A stretch of 64,000 bases of DNA from Streptomyces sp. NBC_00620 (GCF_026341825.1 NZ_JAPENY010000001.1:3534001-3598000); one strand, 5' to 3'; positions 32,668-41,793 are shown, numbered from the stretch's first letter. Notes: generated by a model not told the origin, from the letters alone. Translations and numbers: made by a program.

Positions 32668-34005
32668 TCAGCCGACGATGTTGTAGTTCCTGTTGAAGAG
32701 GTTCGCCGGGTCGTACTCCGACTTCAACCCGGCGAGCCTCTTCCGCGTTCCGGCGTCCCCGTACAGCCCCTCCGTACGATCCCCCGCCCCGAACGCGAAG
32801 TTGAGCGCCCGCCCGACCGCCCACGGCGCGAGCCGCTCGAACGCCGGATCCAGCACCTCCCGAGCCGTGTCCCGGTCGCCCATCGCCAACAGCCGCACCA
32901 GGAACCGCCCTTCGCGGTGCGGAACGGAGTTCGGCGCCGGAGCGGCCAGCGCTCCGCCCAAGTGGTTGATCTGCACGACGCACATCACGGGCGCCTCCGG
33001 CCCGGCCAGGGCGAGAAGCCCGGCCGCCGCATCGACGTCCAGCTCGCGCAGCACCGAGCTGTCGCCGTAGTAGGTATGCGGGAAGGCGGGGTCGCTGTGG
33101 ATGGTGTGGCTGTCCGAGTACGGCATCTCGCGCAGCGAATCCGCGAGCACCGGGCCGATCTCCCGCAGCGGGGCGACGAGTTGATCCCCGTCGGCACCCG
33201 TGTAGGCCACGCGGACGGAGATGACGTACCGCCCCCGCAGCCGGTCCGGTATCGCAGGGACGTCCGGGTACGGAACGGCCGCGAACGACGAGGTCAGCCC
33301 GTCCGGCACGGTCCGCGTCCATCGCTCGTACGCCCGCAGCACCGCCTCCGGACCGACTTCGCGCCCGTCGAAGGAGACCGAGCCGCCGTACAGCCGCGCC
33401 ACCGGCACGAGGCCGATCTCCATCCCCGTCACGACGCCGAAGTTGTGGCCGCCGCCGAGCAGCGCCCAGTACAGGTCCGCCTCCGCCTCCGGTGTGACAT
33501 GGCGGAGCCGGCCGTCGGCGGTCACGACATCCAGTGCGCGCACATGGTCGGCCGCGTACCCGAACTCCCTTGCCAGGATGCCGAGTCCACCGCTCAGCGT
33601 GTACGAGACGGCGCCCACACCCGGCGCCGAACCGTTCAACGGGGCGAGCCCGTAAGGCCCGGCAGCCGCGACCACCTGCCCCCAGCGGACGCCCGCCTCG
33701 ACGTGGACGGTGCGCGCCTCAGGGTCGACGGTCACCTTGTCCATGCGCTTCGTCGTGATCAGTACGCCGCCCTCTGCCTCGCCGGGCAGCCCGTGCCCGG
33801 TGGCCTGGATGCCGACCGGCAGGCCCTCGGCGGCGGCGTACCGCACCGCGGCGGCCACGTCGGCGGCCGAGGAGACGGCGTGGATCACGGCGGGCCGCTG
33901 CGTGAAACCGGTCTGGAAACCGGCGAGTTCCTCGTCGTACCCGGCGTCGCCGGGACGGAGGACGAGCTGATTCGCCTTGCTGTCCACGATGTTCATGGCG
34001 GTCAT
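32668..34005 (-). CDS. FAD-linked oxidoreductase (berberine-bridge type)
   Basis: A 445-residue flavoprotein: FAD_binding_4 domain (about 30-200) with ATGHGLPGEAEGG carrying a probable flavin-linking His, and SGGLGILAREFGYAADHV; a C-terminal BBE motif FNRNYNI. The second flavin-linking Cys of two-link enzymes is not seen, so one covalent link at most. The ATG at 34005 is chosen because a promoter-like TTGAAA-N18-CAGGTT overlaps the upstream ATG at 34026. Substrate unknown. Confidence 0.88.
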   Translation of the reverse strand: MTAMNIVDSKANQLVLRPGDAGYDEELAGFQTGFTQRPAVIHAVSSAADVAAAVRYAAAEGLPVGIQATGHGLPGEAEGGVLITTKRMDKVTVDPEARTVHVEAGVRWGQVVAAAGPYGLAPLNGSAPGVGAVSYTLSGGLGILAREFGYAADHVRALDVVTADGRLRHVTPEAEADLYWALLGGGHNFGVVTGMEIGLVPVARLYGGSVSFDGREVGPEAVLRAYERWTRTVPDGLTSSFAAVPYPDVPAIPDRLRGRYVISVRVAYTGADGDQLVAPLREIGPVLADSLREMPYSDSHTIHSDPAFPHTYYGDSSVLRELDVDAAAGLLALAGPEAPVMCVVQINHLGGALAAPAPNSVPHREGRFLVRLLAMGDRDTAREVLDPAFERLAPWAVGRALNFAFGAGDRTEGLYGDAGTRKRLAGLKSEYDPANLFNRNYNIVG

Positions 34006-34016
34006 CGTGGGTCCAT

Positions 34017-34039
34017 AACCTGACATGTGCCGTCAGGTT
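34017..34039 (-). promoter_or_regulatory. palindromic operator within the oxidoreductase promoter
   Basis: AACCTGAC-N7-GTCAGGTT is a perfect 8-bp inverted repeat. It occupies the spacer and -10 of TTGAAA(34041-34046)-N18-CAGGTT(34017-34022), a layout expected for a repressor site. Confidence 0.55.
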
Positions 34040-34050
34040 TTTTCAACGAG

Positions 34051-34088
34051 CAGGGGGTTGGGAGCCGGGCCCGGCTCCCAACCCCCTG
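34051..34088. terminator. terminator of the LPXTG gene, perfect 38-bp palindrome
   Basis: Arms of 18 bp (CAGGGGGTTGGGAGCCGG and complement) around GC lie nine bases beyond the LPXTG gene stop. Confidence 0.85.
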
Positions 34089-34096
34089 ACCTCAAC

Positions 34097-34813
34097 TCAG
34101 TGCTGCTGCGGCTGCCTGCGGACCCACCACAGGCCCGCCGCCCCCGCCGAGACCAGCGCCGCGCCCGCCGCGCCGAGCGGCAGGACATCGCTCACGGGGC
34201 CGGTGCTCGGCAACTTGTCACCACCCGGTGCCACCGGAGTGTTGTCGGTGCCGAGCAGCAACGGGGTGGCCGGGGCGTTCGGCGACGGGTTCGTCGTACC
34301 GAACGGCACCGGGCCCTGCTGCCAGTACGTCTTCGCACCGTCGCTCGTCTGCACCGGCAGACAGATCTTTCCGGTCTTGCTCAGATCGAAGGTGGCGTCG
34401 ACGTCGTACGACTGCGACTTACCGGCCGCGAGATTGCCGACGGCACAACTGAAACCACTGTTCGATCCCTCGGGAAGATCCCCTTCGGCTATGGCGTCAC
34501 AGCCCTTTACGTCTTTGACCGTCATGCCGTCGAAACCGACCACCAAAAGCCTGATGTCGCCGCTTTCCTTGGTCCCTTCGTTCTTTACCGTGGCGGTAAG
34601 TGCCGTCTTTTGCGAACTGTTGTCGACGGAGATCTTCTCCGGCAGCAGCGTGGTCAGCTTTACACCCGCCGGTGCCTCGTCAACCGCCTTTCCCCCCTCA
34701 CTGCTCCCCGGTCCCTGGTCGTCCGCCACGGCGGTGTAGGAAAGGATCATCACGGCCGAGAAAGATGCCGTGAGCAGCGATCCAGCGATGATCGTCGTGC
34801 GACGAGAACTCAT
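34097..34813 (-). CDS. LPXTG cell-wall-anchored surface protein
   Basis: A 238-residue exported protein: signal segment after MSSRRTTIIAGSLL, an immunoglobulin-like beta domain (about 45-150, with two cysteines in KGCDAI and FSCAVG), a Pro/Thr linker, then a sortase signal. LPSTG is followed by a hydrophobic stretch and a basic WWVRRQPQQH tail, so sortase should attach it to peptidoglycan. The ATG follows AAGGGGGACGAAC. Divergent from the Ser/Thr kinase gene. Confidence 0.88.
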   Translation of the reverse strand: MSSRRTTIIAGSLLTASFSAVMILSYTAVADDQGPGSSEGGKAVDEAPAGVKLTTLLPEKISVDNSSQKTALTATVKNEGTKESGDIRLLVVGFDGMTVKDVKGCDAIAEGDLPEGSNSGFSCAVGNLAAGKSQSYDVDATFDLSKTGKICLPVQTSDGAKTYWQQGPVPFGTTNPSPNAPATPLLLGTDNTPVAPGGDKLPSTGPVSDVLPLGAAGAALVSAGAAGLWWVRRQPQQH

Positions 34814-34946
34814 GTTCGTCCCCCTTGGCTGCGCCTGAATTCGCAGTACTTGAAGAGGTACCACAAGATTTCTCCGCACTATGCTGGTACGGCATGAAGT
34901 GTGACCATTGTGTTTCCGAGTGGTGCAGTTGTGACGGGTGATTGTG

Positions 34947-37037
34947 ATGGGTGTTGAGGGGGTGCGGGGATTGTCGGGGAATGTGCGGGGCGGTGTTCCG
35001 GGATTATTGGTGACGGGGCGTTATCGGCTGGTCGAGAGCATTGGGCAGGGGGGAATGGGGCGGGTGTGGCGAGCCGCCGACGACATGCTCGACCGGCAGG
35101 TCGCGGTCAAGGAAATGCGGATAGACGGACTCGACCCGGAGGACACGCGTACCCGCAGGGAACGCACCTTGCGCGAGGCCAGGGCCACGGCCAGGATCGA
35201 CCACCCCAATGTCGTACGCATCTATGACGTCGTGGACGAGGGCGAGCGGCTCTGGATCGTCATGGAACTGGTCGCCGGCCGCTCGCTGGAGCAGATCGTG
35301 GTGGAGGACGGACCGCTCAGCACCCGCGAGGCGGCCCGTATCGGGCTCGAACTGGTCGTGGCGCTGCGCCAGGTGCACGCCGGGGGAGTGCTGCACCGGG
35401 ACATCAAGCCGGGCAACGTGCTGGTCGAGCGGAGCGGTCACCACCGGGTCGTCCTCACCGACTTCGGCATCGCCGCGATCCAGGACACGAAGGCGCTCAC
35501 CATGGCCGGGATGCTGGTCGGCTCCCCCGACTACATGGCGCCCGAACGCGTCTCCGGCCACCCGCAGGGCCCGCCGTCCGACGTGTGGTCCCTGGGCGCG
35601 ACCCTCTGCGCGGCACTCGGCGGCCGTTCCCCCTTCTCCCGCTCCACCACCCTGGCCACGCTTCACGCCGTCCTGTACGAGGAGCCCGAACTCCCCGCCT
35701 CCGTGGGCGACTTGCGGGACATCCTGGCCGCCATCCTGGAGAAGGAGCCGTCCACGCGCCCCGGTCTGGAGGAACTCGAGGCGGAACTCGGACAGTTGGT
35801 GTTCCCGGGACCGGGACCGGAGGCGGGACGGAACGGTCCTGGGCCGGACGCGGGACCCGTCGCCGAGCCGGCGCTCGAAGAGCCGGAAGCCGCGCCGCCA
35901 CCCGTTCCACCGGTCCACGTCGAGTCGCCCACGCCCGTACTCCTGGACGCGGAGTTCATGGGGGCGGTGCGGAAGCCGGAGCCCCCGCATGATTCCGCGC
36001 CGGAGCCCGAGCCGGCTTACGAGCCCGAGCCCGAGCCGGAACCCGCGGACGCGCCGGAACTCGACCCCGTGCAGGACGCGATACCGGCGCAGCGCACCCC
36101 GACGCGGAAGAGTTCACTCGACTTCAAGAAGCCCCGGCCCGAGCCGCCACCGGTCCCAAGCGCCGAAGCGGCAGCGGAAACCCCGGCGGAGGCCCCCGCC
36201 GTCCCGGACACCCGGAACACGTCCAACGCGTCGAGTGCCTCCAACGCCTCCACCGAAGTCCCCTCCGAACTGCGCGCGGAGGTCGGCTCGACAACCCCCT
36301 CGGTCTCCCGCTCGGCGGAGGCGGTGACGGAGGCCCAGTTCTCGACGGTGCCCGCCCACACGGCGATGCCGCCCGGCGAACTCCCCGGCCCCGCAGTACC
36401 CGCCGGGCCCCCCGGCCCGCGCCGGAGCAGGCGCGGTCTGTGGCTGGCCGCCGCGAGCGGTGTGGTCGCGGCGGGAGTGGCCGTCTGGCTGGTCGTCGCG
36501 GTGATCGGCGGACCGCCCGACGACAACAACGTGGGCTCCCCGACGTCGTCCGCGACCACCGGCCCCACGGGCAGCGCATCGCCCACCGTCGAAGGCACCT
36601 CGCGCCCGCCCAGCCTGCCCCCGGGAGCACACCGCGAGGCCGGCGGGTACGCGTGGGTGACGCCCAAGGGCTGGCGGCGGGACCTGAAGACGGGCTCGGA
36701 GGTGCACTACACCTCGCCCGACGGCAAGCAGGAGATCGCGGCCAAGTCCTCCCTCGCCAAGGGAAACCTCATGGACACCTGGGAGACCTCGGAGCAGAAC
36801 GCCCGCCAGGGGCAGGGCTACCGGAAGATCCGCCTGGAGGAGACGACCTTCCGGGGCCGGCCCGCGATCGTCTGGGAGTACCTCTTCACGCTCCAAGGAG
36901 TGGGCTGGCACGCCCAGTTGCTCGGCTTCGACGCCGACGGGAAGTCGTACCAGATCAACACCTGGTACCAGCCGGACATCGAGGACCAGGCGCTCCAGGT
37001 CTATGAGCAGGTCAAGAAGACCTTCACCGTGCTGTGA
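34947..37037 (+). CDS. membrane Ser/Thr protein kinase with an N-terminal TTA codon
   Basis: A 696-residue Hanks-type kinase. Gly loop IGQGGMGRVW (about 32), catalytic Lys in VAVKE (about 54), HRDIKPGNVL (about 149), DFGIAA (about 171), GSPDYMAPE activation segment. A long Pro/Glu-rich linker (about 290-490), one membrane helix (about 498-520) and an outer domain of about 170 residues without PASTA repeats follow. Codon 20 is TTA (35004-35006), a bldA-dependent codon in Streptomyces. The ATG at 34947 is preferred; GTG at 34938 is in frame. Confidence 0.92.
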   Translation: MGVEGVRGLSGNVRGGVPGLLVTGRYRLVESIGQGGMGRVWRAADDMLDRQVAVKEMRIDGLDPEDTRTRRERTLREARATARIDHPNVVRIYDVVDEGERLWIVMELVAGRSLEQIVVEDGPLSTREAARIGLELVVALRQVHAGGVLHRDIKPGNVLVERSGHHRVVLTDFGIAAIQDTKALTMAGMLVGSPDYMAPERVSGHPQGPPSDVWSLGATLCAALGGRSPFSRSTTLATLHAVLYEEPELPASVGDLRDILAAILEKEPSTRPGLEELEAELGQLVFPGPGPEAGRNGPGPDAGPVAEPALEEPEAAPPPVPPVHVESPTPVLLDAEFMGAVRKPEPPHDSAPEPEPAYEPEPEPEPADAPELDPVQDAIPAQRTPTRKSSLDFKKPRPEPPPVPSAEAAAETPAEAPAVPDTRNTSNASSASNASTEVPSELRAEVGSTTPSVSRSAEAVTEAQFSTVPAHTAMPPGELPGPAVPAGPPGPRRSRRGLWLAAASGVVAAGVAVWLVVAVIGGPPDDNNVGSPTSSATTGPTGSASPTVEGTSRPPSLPPGAHREAGGYAWVTPKGWRRDLKTGSEVHYTSPDGKQEIAAKSSLAKGNLMDTWETSEQNARQGQGYRKIRLEETTFRGRPAIVWEYLFTLQGVGWHAQLLGFDADGKSYQINTWYQPDIEDQALQVYEQVKKTFTVL

Positions 37038-37073
37038 GCGGGGATGTGAGCCGAGGCGCGAAAAGGGAGAAAA

Positions 37074-37117
37074 GGGAGGGGCCCCGAGGCGAAGACGAAC
37101 GCCACGGGGCCCCTCCC
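37074..37117. terminator. bidirectional terminator
   Basis: A perfect 13-bp stem (GGGAGGGGCCCCG and complement) with an 18-base loop lies between the convergent kinase and permease genes. Confidence 0.8.
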
Positions 37118-37136
37118 TACTGCCTTTGGACCGGCC

Positions 37137-38618
37137 TCAGCCGACCTTCACCGGAGCTTCGTCGCGGGGATCGTCAGCCACCTGCTGGACGTACGGCGCG
37201 CCCGCTCCCCTCTTCTGCCGGATCACGGCGATCGCGAGTACCACCGCCGCGACGAGCAGGGACAGCAGGACCGTCTCCCGGCCGTCGTGCTCCGTGTCGG
37301 TCAGCATGTAGCCGAGCACGAACACGATCAGCGCGGCCGTCGCCCAGGTCAGATACGGGTACAGCCACATCTTCACGACCAGCTTCTCCGGCGACTCGCG
37401 CTGGATGATCTTCCGCATCCGCAGTTGCGAGAAGCAGATGACGAGCCAGACGAACAGGGCGACCGCACCGGACGCGTTGACCAGGAAGAGGAAGATCGTC
37501 TTGGGGTACGCGTAGTTGAAGAAGACGGCCACGAAGCCGAAGACGACCGACGCCAGGATCGCGGCCATCGGCACACCGCGCGAGGTGGTCTTCGCGAACA
37601 CCTTCGGTGCGTCCCGCCGCTGTCCGAGCGAGAACGCCATCCGGGAGGCCGTGTAGAGCCCGGAGTTGAGGCAGGACAGTACGGAGGTCAGCACGATGAA
37701 GTTCATGATCTGACCGGCGTGTGCGATACCGAGGGAGTCGAGGGCGGCGACGTACGAGCCCTGCTCCTTGATCGACGGGTCGTTCCACGGCAGCAGCGCC
37801 ACGACCACGAAGATCGAGCCGAGGTAGAAGACGCCGACGCGCCAGATGATGCTGTTGGTGGACTTGGTGACCGCGCGCTGCGGGTCCTCGGACTCACCGG
37901 CGGCGAGGGTCGCGATCTCGCTGCCCATGAAGGAGAAGACGACCAGCAGCACTCCGGTGAGGATGGCGCCGGGCCCGTTGGGCAGGAAGCCGCCGTGGCC
38001 GGTGAGATTCCCGAGTCCGGCCTGTTCGGCGTCGACGCCCGGCAGTACACCGAAGACGGCGAGCCCGCCGATCACGACGAACGCGCTGATCGCCACGACC
38101 TTGATCCCGGCGAACCAGAACTCGAACTCTCCGTACGACCCGACGGAGACGAGGTTGGTCGCGGTGAGGACGACCATCACGATGAGCGCCCAGCCCCACT
38201 GGGGAACGGCGGGAATCCACCCTTCGAGGATCTTGGCGCCTGCGGTGGCCTCGACGGCGAGCACGACCACCCAGAAGAACCAGTACAGCCAGCCGATCGA
38301 GAACCCGGCCCAGCGCCCGAGCGCCCGGTCGGCGTGCGCGGAGAAGGAACCGGACGTCGGATTCGCGGCGGACATCTCACCGAGCATCCGCATGACAAGG
38401 ACGACGAGCGTCCCGACCAAGGCATAAGAGAGGAGGATGCCGGGCCCGGCGGTGGCGATACCGGAGCTGGAGCCCACGAAGAGCCCGGCTCCGATGACAC
38501 CGCCGATGGCGATCATCGACAGATGACGGTTCTTGAGTCCGGCCTGGAGGCCGCCACCGGGTTCTCCGGGGCCTCCGGGGCCGCTTGCGGCCTTCGTGGG
38601 GGTCGGCTGCGAGGTCAT
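37137..38618 (-). CDS. APC-superfamily amino acid permease
   Basis: A 493-residue, 12-helix transporter. Helix 1 has HLSMIAIGGVIGAGLFVGSS and the helix-3 region MRMLGEMSAANPTSGSFS. It resembles GABA permease-type carriers and is clearly paralogous to the transporter at 23380. Substrate undetermined. The ATG gives a 30-residue Gly/Pro-rich cytoplasmic N-terminus. Confidence 0.92.
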   Translation of the reverse strand: MTSQPTPTKAASGPGGPGEPGGGLQAGLKNRHLSMIAIGGVIGAGLFVGSSSGIATAGPGILLSYALVGTLVVLVMRMLGEMSAANPTSGSFSAHADRALGRWAGFSIGWLYWFFWVVVLAVEATAGAKILEGWIPAVPQWGWALIVMVVLTATNLVSVGSYGEFEFWFAGIKVVAISAFVVIGGLAVFGVLPGVDAEQAGLGNLTGHGGFLPNGPGAILTGVLLVVFSFMGSEIATLAAGESEDPQRAVTKSTNSIIWRVGVFYLGSIFVVVALLPWNDPSIKEQGSYVAALDSLGIAHAGQIMNFIVLTSVLSCLNSGLYTASRMAFSLGQRRDAPKVFAKTTSRGVPMAAILASVVFGFVAVFFNYAYPKTIFLFLVNASGAVALFVWLVICFSQLRMRKIIQRESPEKLVVKMWLYPYLTWATAALIVFVLGYMLTDTEHDGRETVLLSLLVAAVVLAIAVIRQKRGAGAPYVQQVADDPRDEAPVKVG

Positions 38619-38741
38619 GTAGGGGGATTCCTTTTCGCCGGACGAGCAGATGACCCGTACGAGTGGTGTCAGTGGGGCGTACGAGCCGGTCCAGTGAATC
38701 GGAGGTAAAGGAATTCGTGAACCTTTGAATCCAGATCGTTA

Positions 38742-38763
38742 CTTGAGGTTTCCTTGAGGTTCT
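38742..38763. repeat. tandem 11-bp repeat in a divergent promoter region
   Basis: CTTGAGGTTTC is followed directly by CTTGAGGTTCT between the divergent permease and rpiB genes. The one-turn spacing suits a tandem protein-binding site. Confidence 0.5.
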
Positions 38764-38836
38764 ATGGTGTTGCTCGCAGATTTCGCTGGTGGCACCCGGC
38801 GAGGCCGATCCGAAACAGCCGTGTCACACTCGGAGC

Positions 38837-39325
38837 ATGCGCGTGTATCTCGGCTCCGATCATGCCGGTCTCGAACTCAAGAACCACCTCGTCGAGTGGC
38901 TCAAGGCCGCCGGGCACGAGCCCGTCGACTGCGGGCCCCTCATCTACGACGCCCAGGACGACTACCCGCCCTTCTGCCTCCGCGCCGCGGAGCGGACGGC
39001 GGCGGACCCCGACTCCCTCGGCATCGTGATCGGCGGCTCCGGCAACGGCGAGCAGATCGCCGCGAACAAGGTGGCCGGCGTGCGTGCCGCCCTCGCCTGG
39101 AGCGAGGAGACCGCCTCCCTGGGCCGCCAGCACAACAACGCCAACGTCGTCGCCGTAGGCGCCCGCATGCACACCGAGGAAGAGGCGACCAAGTTCGTCG
39201 AGACCTTCCTCAACACCCCGTTCTCCGGCGACGAACGCCACATCCGCCGCATCAACATGCTCACGGCCTACGAGACGACGGGCGACCTGCCGCCGATCCC
39301 GGCGCACCACCCGCAGGGCGACTAG
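38837..39325 (+). CDS. rpiB: ribose-5-phosphate isomerase B
   Basis: A 162-residue RpiB/LacAB-family enzyme interconverting ribose 5-phosphate and ribulose 5-phosphate in the pentose phosphate pathway. Family motifs: MRVYLGSDHAGLELK at the start, VIGGSGNGEQIAANK (about 72) and HNNANVVAVGARM (about 98). The ATG is placed by the conserved N-terminus; the ribosome site GGAG is very close to it. Confidence 0.92.
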   Translation: MRVYLGSDHAGLELKNHLVEWLKAAGHEPVDCGPLIYDAQDDYPPFCLRAAERTAADPDSLGIVIGGSGNGEQIAANKVAGVRAALAWSEETASLGRQHNNANVVAVGARMHTEEEATKFVETFLNTPFSGDERHIRRINMLTAYETTGDLPPIPAHHPQGD

Positions 39326-39370
39326 GTTTTCCGCAGTCCCGATCCCCCGCCCACCCGCGGGGGCGGGGGA

Positions 39371-39478
39371 GATCTTTCAGCCCGTCCGGCGTTTGAGGAC
39401 GAGCGCGTCAGCGCGTCAGGGGGGTCTGGGGGCGCAGCCCCCAGGTACGGGACGGGTAGGGGCGGAGGGGGCGAAAAA
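39371..39478 (+). repeat. dispersed intergenic G+C repeat, copy C
   Basis: Starts GATCTTTCAGCCCGTCCGGC, holds the CTGGGGGCGCAGCCCCCAG hairpin and ends GGGCGGAGGGGGCGAAAAA. Sits between rpiB and the glycosylase gene. Confidence 0.8.
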
Positions 39479-39513
39479 CCCTGTGCCCCGCCCGAGCACA
39501 CACGGGAGGACCC

Positions 39514-40323
39514 GTGCCCGAAGGGCACACGATTCACCGCCTGGCCGAGGACTACGAGGCCAGGTTCGCCGGCGGGGCCACCCGCGTAACCAGCCCGCAG
39601 GGCAAGTTCGCAGACGCCGCAGCCCTCCTCGACGGCACCGAATTCGACACCGCCGACGCCCACGGCAAACACCTCTTCCTGCACTTCGGCGCCGAGGACT
39701 GGATCCACATCCACCTCGGCCTCTTCGGCAAGGTCAACTTCGGCGACGCCCCCGCACCCCCGCCCACGGACACCGTCCGCCTCCGCCTCGCCAACCCCAC
39801 CGCGTACGTCGACCTCCGCGGCCCCACCACCTGCGCCCTGATCACGGACGACGAGAAGCAGGCGATACACGACCGCCTGGGCCCGGACCCCCTCCGCCAG
39901 GACGCCGACCCGTCGGCCGCGTACCACCGCATCTCCCGCAGCCGTACGACGATCGCCGCCCTCCTCATGGACCAGAAGATCATCGCGGGCGTGGGCAACG
40001 TCTACCGTGCCGAAGTCCTCTTCCGGCACGGCATCGACCCGTACCGCACCGGCAGGGACATCACCCCCGCCGAGTGGGAAGCGATCTGGACCGACCTCGT
40101 GGACCTGATGCGCGAGGGCGTCCGCAACAACCGCATCGACACCGTCCGCCCGGAACACACCCCCGAGGCCATGGCCCGCCCGCCGCGCGTCGACGACCAC
40201 GGCGGCGAGGTGTACGTGTACCGCAGGGCACACCTGCCCTGCCACATCTGTGGCGGCGAGATCCGCACCGCCGATCTCGCCGCCCGCAACCTCTTCTGGT
40301 GCCCGACCTGCCAGAAAGCCTGA
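39514..40323 (+). CDS. Fpg/Nei-family DNA glycosylase/AP lyase
   Basis: A 269-residue base-excision repair enzyme. The N-terminal PEGHTIHRLAEDYEARFAGG supplies the catalytic Pro and Glu. The helix-2-turn-helix is near GVGNVYRAEVLF (about 165), and a C-terminal zinc finger has CHICGG and CPTC. Sequence at the N-terminus is closer to Nei (endonuclease VIII, oxidised pyrimidines) than to MutM. The GTG follows GGGAGGACCC. Confidence 0.92.
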   Translation: MPEGHTIHRLAEDYEARFAGGATRVTSPQGKFADAAALLDGTEFDTADAHGKHLFLHFGAEDWIHIHLGLFGKVNFGDAPAPPPTDTVRLRLANPTAYVDLRGPTTCALITDDEKQAIHDRLGPDPLRQDADPSAAYHRISRSRTTIAALLMDQKIIAGVGNVYRAEVLFRHGIDPYRTGRDITPAEWEAIWTDLVDLMREGVRNNRIDTVRPEHTPEAMARPPRVDDHGGEVYVYRRAHLPCHICGGEIRTADLAARNLFWCPTCQKA

Positions 40324-40333
40324 CCCGGCCGGT

Positions 40334-41563
40334 CTAGAACCCGTGCGGCAGCCACGGAGCCACCGCCGAGGAGAACCCCACCGAGGCCTCCGTCAGCGCA
40401 CCCTGGCGCAGCTCCCGCACCCGGCCCGCCGCCCCCAGCGAGGCCAGGGGCATCCCACCCAGATACGCCGCCCCCAACTCCCGTACGGACAGCGCGAGAT
40501 CGGCCGCGTCCTCCGTACGCACGCAGGACGCGCCCTTCGCGTCACCCGTGAGCCGCCAACGCCCCTCGTTCCAGGGGCAGAACGCGTCCTCGACCTCGAA
40601 CACCAGGTCCACCGGCGCCTGATACGTCCGCGCCTCCAGCGCGGCGCCGACATCGACGAGCCGCACATGCAGCGCGTCCCTCAGCCGCAGATTGCAGCGG
40701 CGGATGTCGGACACCATGTGCTGCCAGGCCTCGTCGACGGGCCGGCCGCGGGTGCGGAGCCTGGACGTCAGGTCGATCTCGAAGAGGAACCGCCACAGCG
40801 CGCCCTGCACCGCCGGGTCGAGACCCTCCAGCTCCTCGAGCACGACCGCGCTCCTGGGCCCGGACGGTTCCCACTCCGGCTTGACCCGGTACCTGGCGTA
40901 GCCCACGACCTCGTCGTCCCGCTCGGCGACCACGCACTGCAACGGCGAAGCGCCGTCCCGCTCGCCCTCCGGGTCGAGCAGCCCCACCTGCTCCCAGCCG
41001 GGCCGCCGCGCCAGCATGCCCGGACGCCCCGGCACCAGCCGCGCGTACACCGCCTCGCACGCGTCGAGGACATCGGCCGGTGCCGCGTACCGCAGGCGTA
41101 CGTCGTCGGTGCCGGGCGGAACGGACAGTTGTACGCGGCTGGTCTCGATCTCGGCGTTGAGCTGATACGTCGCGATGCCGTAGCCGAACCGGCCGTAGAT
41201 CGCCGGCTCCGACGCCGTCAGCACCGCGAGCGGTTCGCCCCACGAGCGGATGTCGTCCAGCTGGCGCCGCATCATGGACCTCAGCACCCCGCGCCGCCGG
41301 TGCGTGGCCGCGACGCTCACCATCGTGATGCCCGCGGCCGGTACGGAGGCGCCGCCCGGCACCGTGACGCGGAAGCTGAACGCGCCCGCCGTGCCCACCA
41401 CCTGGTCGCCGTCCCAGACTCCGATGGAACGGTCGTACTCTGTAAGCACGTTGTAAAGTCCGCGCTCGTCGGACGACTCCGGCACTCCGCCGAAGGCGCG
41501 GACCAGGTTGTCGTACCACGCGTTCCACTCGGTCTGCTGAAGTACCCGCACGTCAGTCGTCAT
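40334..41563 (-). CDS. Eis-like GNAT N-acetyltransferase
   Basis: A 409-residue protein with the Eis architecture: an N-terminal GNAT domain with acetyl-CoA loop VAATHRRRGVLRSMM (about 85), a second GNAT-like half, and a C-terminal SCP2-like domain ending PWLPHGF with a terminal Phe, as in Eis enzymes. In mycobacteria Eis acetylates aminoglycosides and proteins; the substrate here is unknown. Convergent with the glycosylase gene, ten bases apart. Confidence 0.9.
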   Translation of the reverse strand: MTTDVRVLQQTEWNAWYDNLVRAFGGVPESSDERGLYNVLTEYDRSIGVWDGDQVVGTAGAFSFRVTVPGGASVPAAGITMVSVAATHRRRGVLRSMMRRQLDDIRSWGEPLAVLTASEPAIYGRFGYGIATYQLNAEIETSRVQLSVPPGTDDVRLRYAAPADVLDACEAVYARLVPGRPGMLARRPGWEQVGLLDPEGERDGASPLQCVVAERDDEVVGYARYRVKPEWEPSGPRSAVVLEELEGLDPAVQGALWRFLFEIDLTSRLRTRGRPVDEAWQHMVSDIRRCNLRLRDALHVRLVDVGAALEARTYQAPVDLVFEVEDAFCPWNEGRWRLTGDAKGASCVRTEDAADLALSVRELGAAYLGGMPLASLGAAGRVRELRQGALTEASVGFSSAVAPWLPHGF

Positions 41564-41646
41564 AGGCCATGACTACCAGGGCAATGCGGTACGAGCCAGG
41601 GAATTTCTCCCCACCGTCGCGGAGGCCCTGTGCGAGGTCTTCCAAG

Positions 41647-41699
41647 ACGTCTTCGCCGGCGCCTTCCGTGACGTCTACTGGACGTCTGCTGGACGTCTT
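41647..41699. repeat. four GACGTCT repeats upstream of the phosphatase
   Basis: GACGTCT occurs at 41647, 41671, 41682 and 41693. The last three are spaced exactly 11 bp, one helical turn, in the divergent region before the PP2C phosphatase gene. Confidence 0.55.
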
Positions 41700-41793
41700 C
41701 TGTGGATTTCTCTGTGAAGTTGAGCGCTCGGACGGGGGACAAGTGGGACCTCCCGTGCCAAGCACCTGGTCCGATGGATAGGGTCCCGAACTA

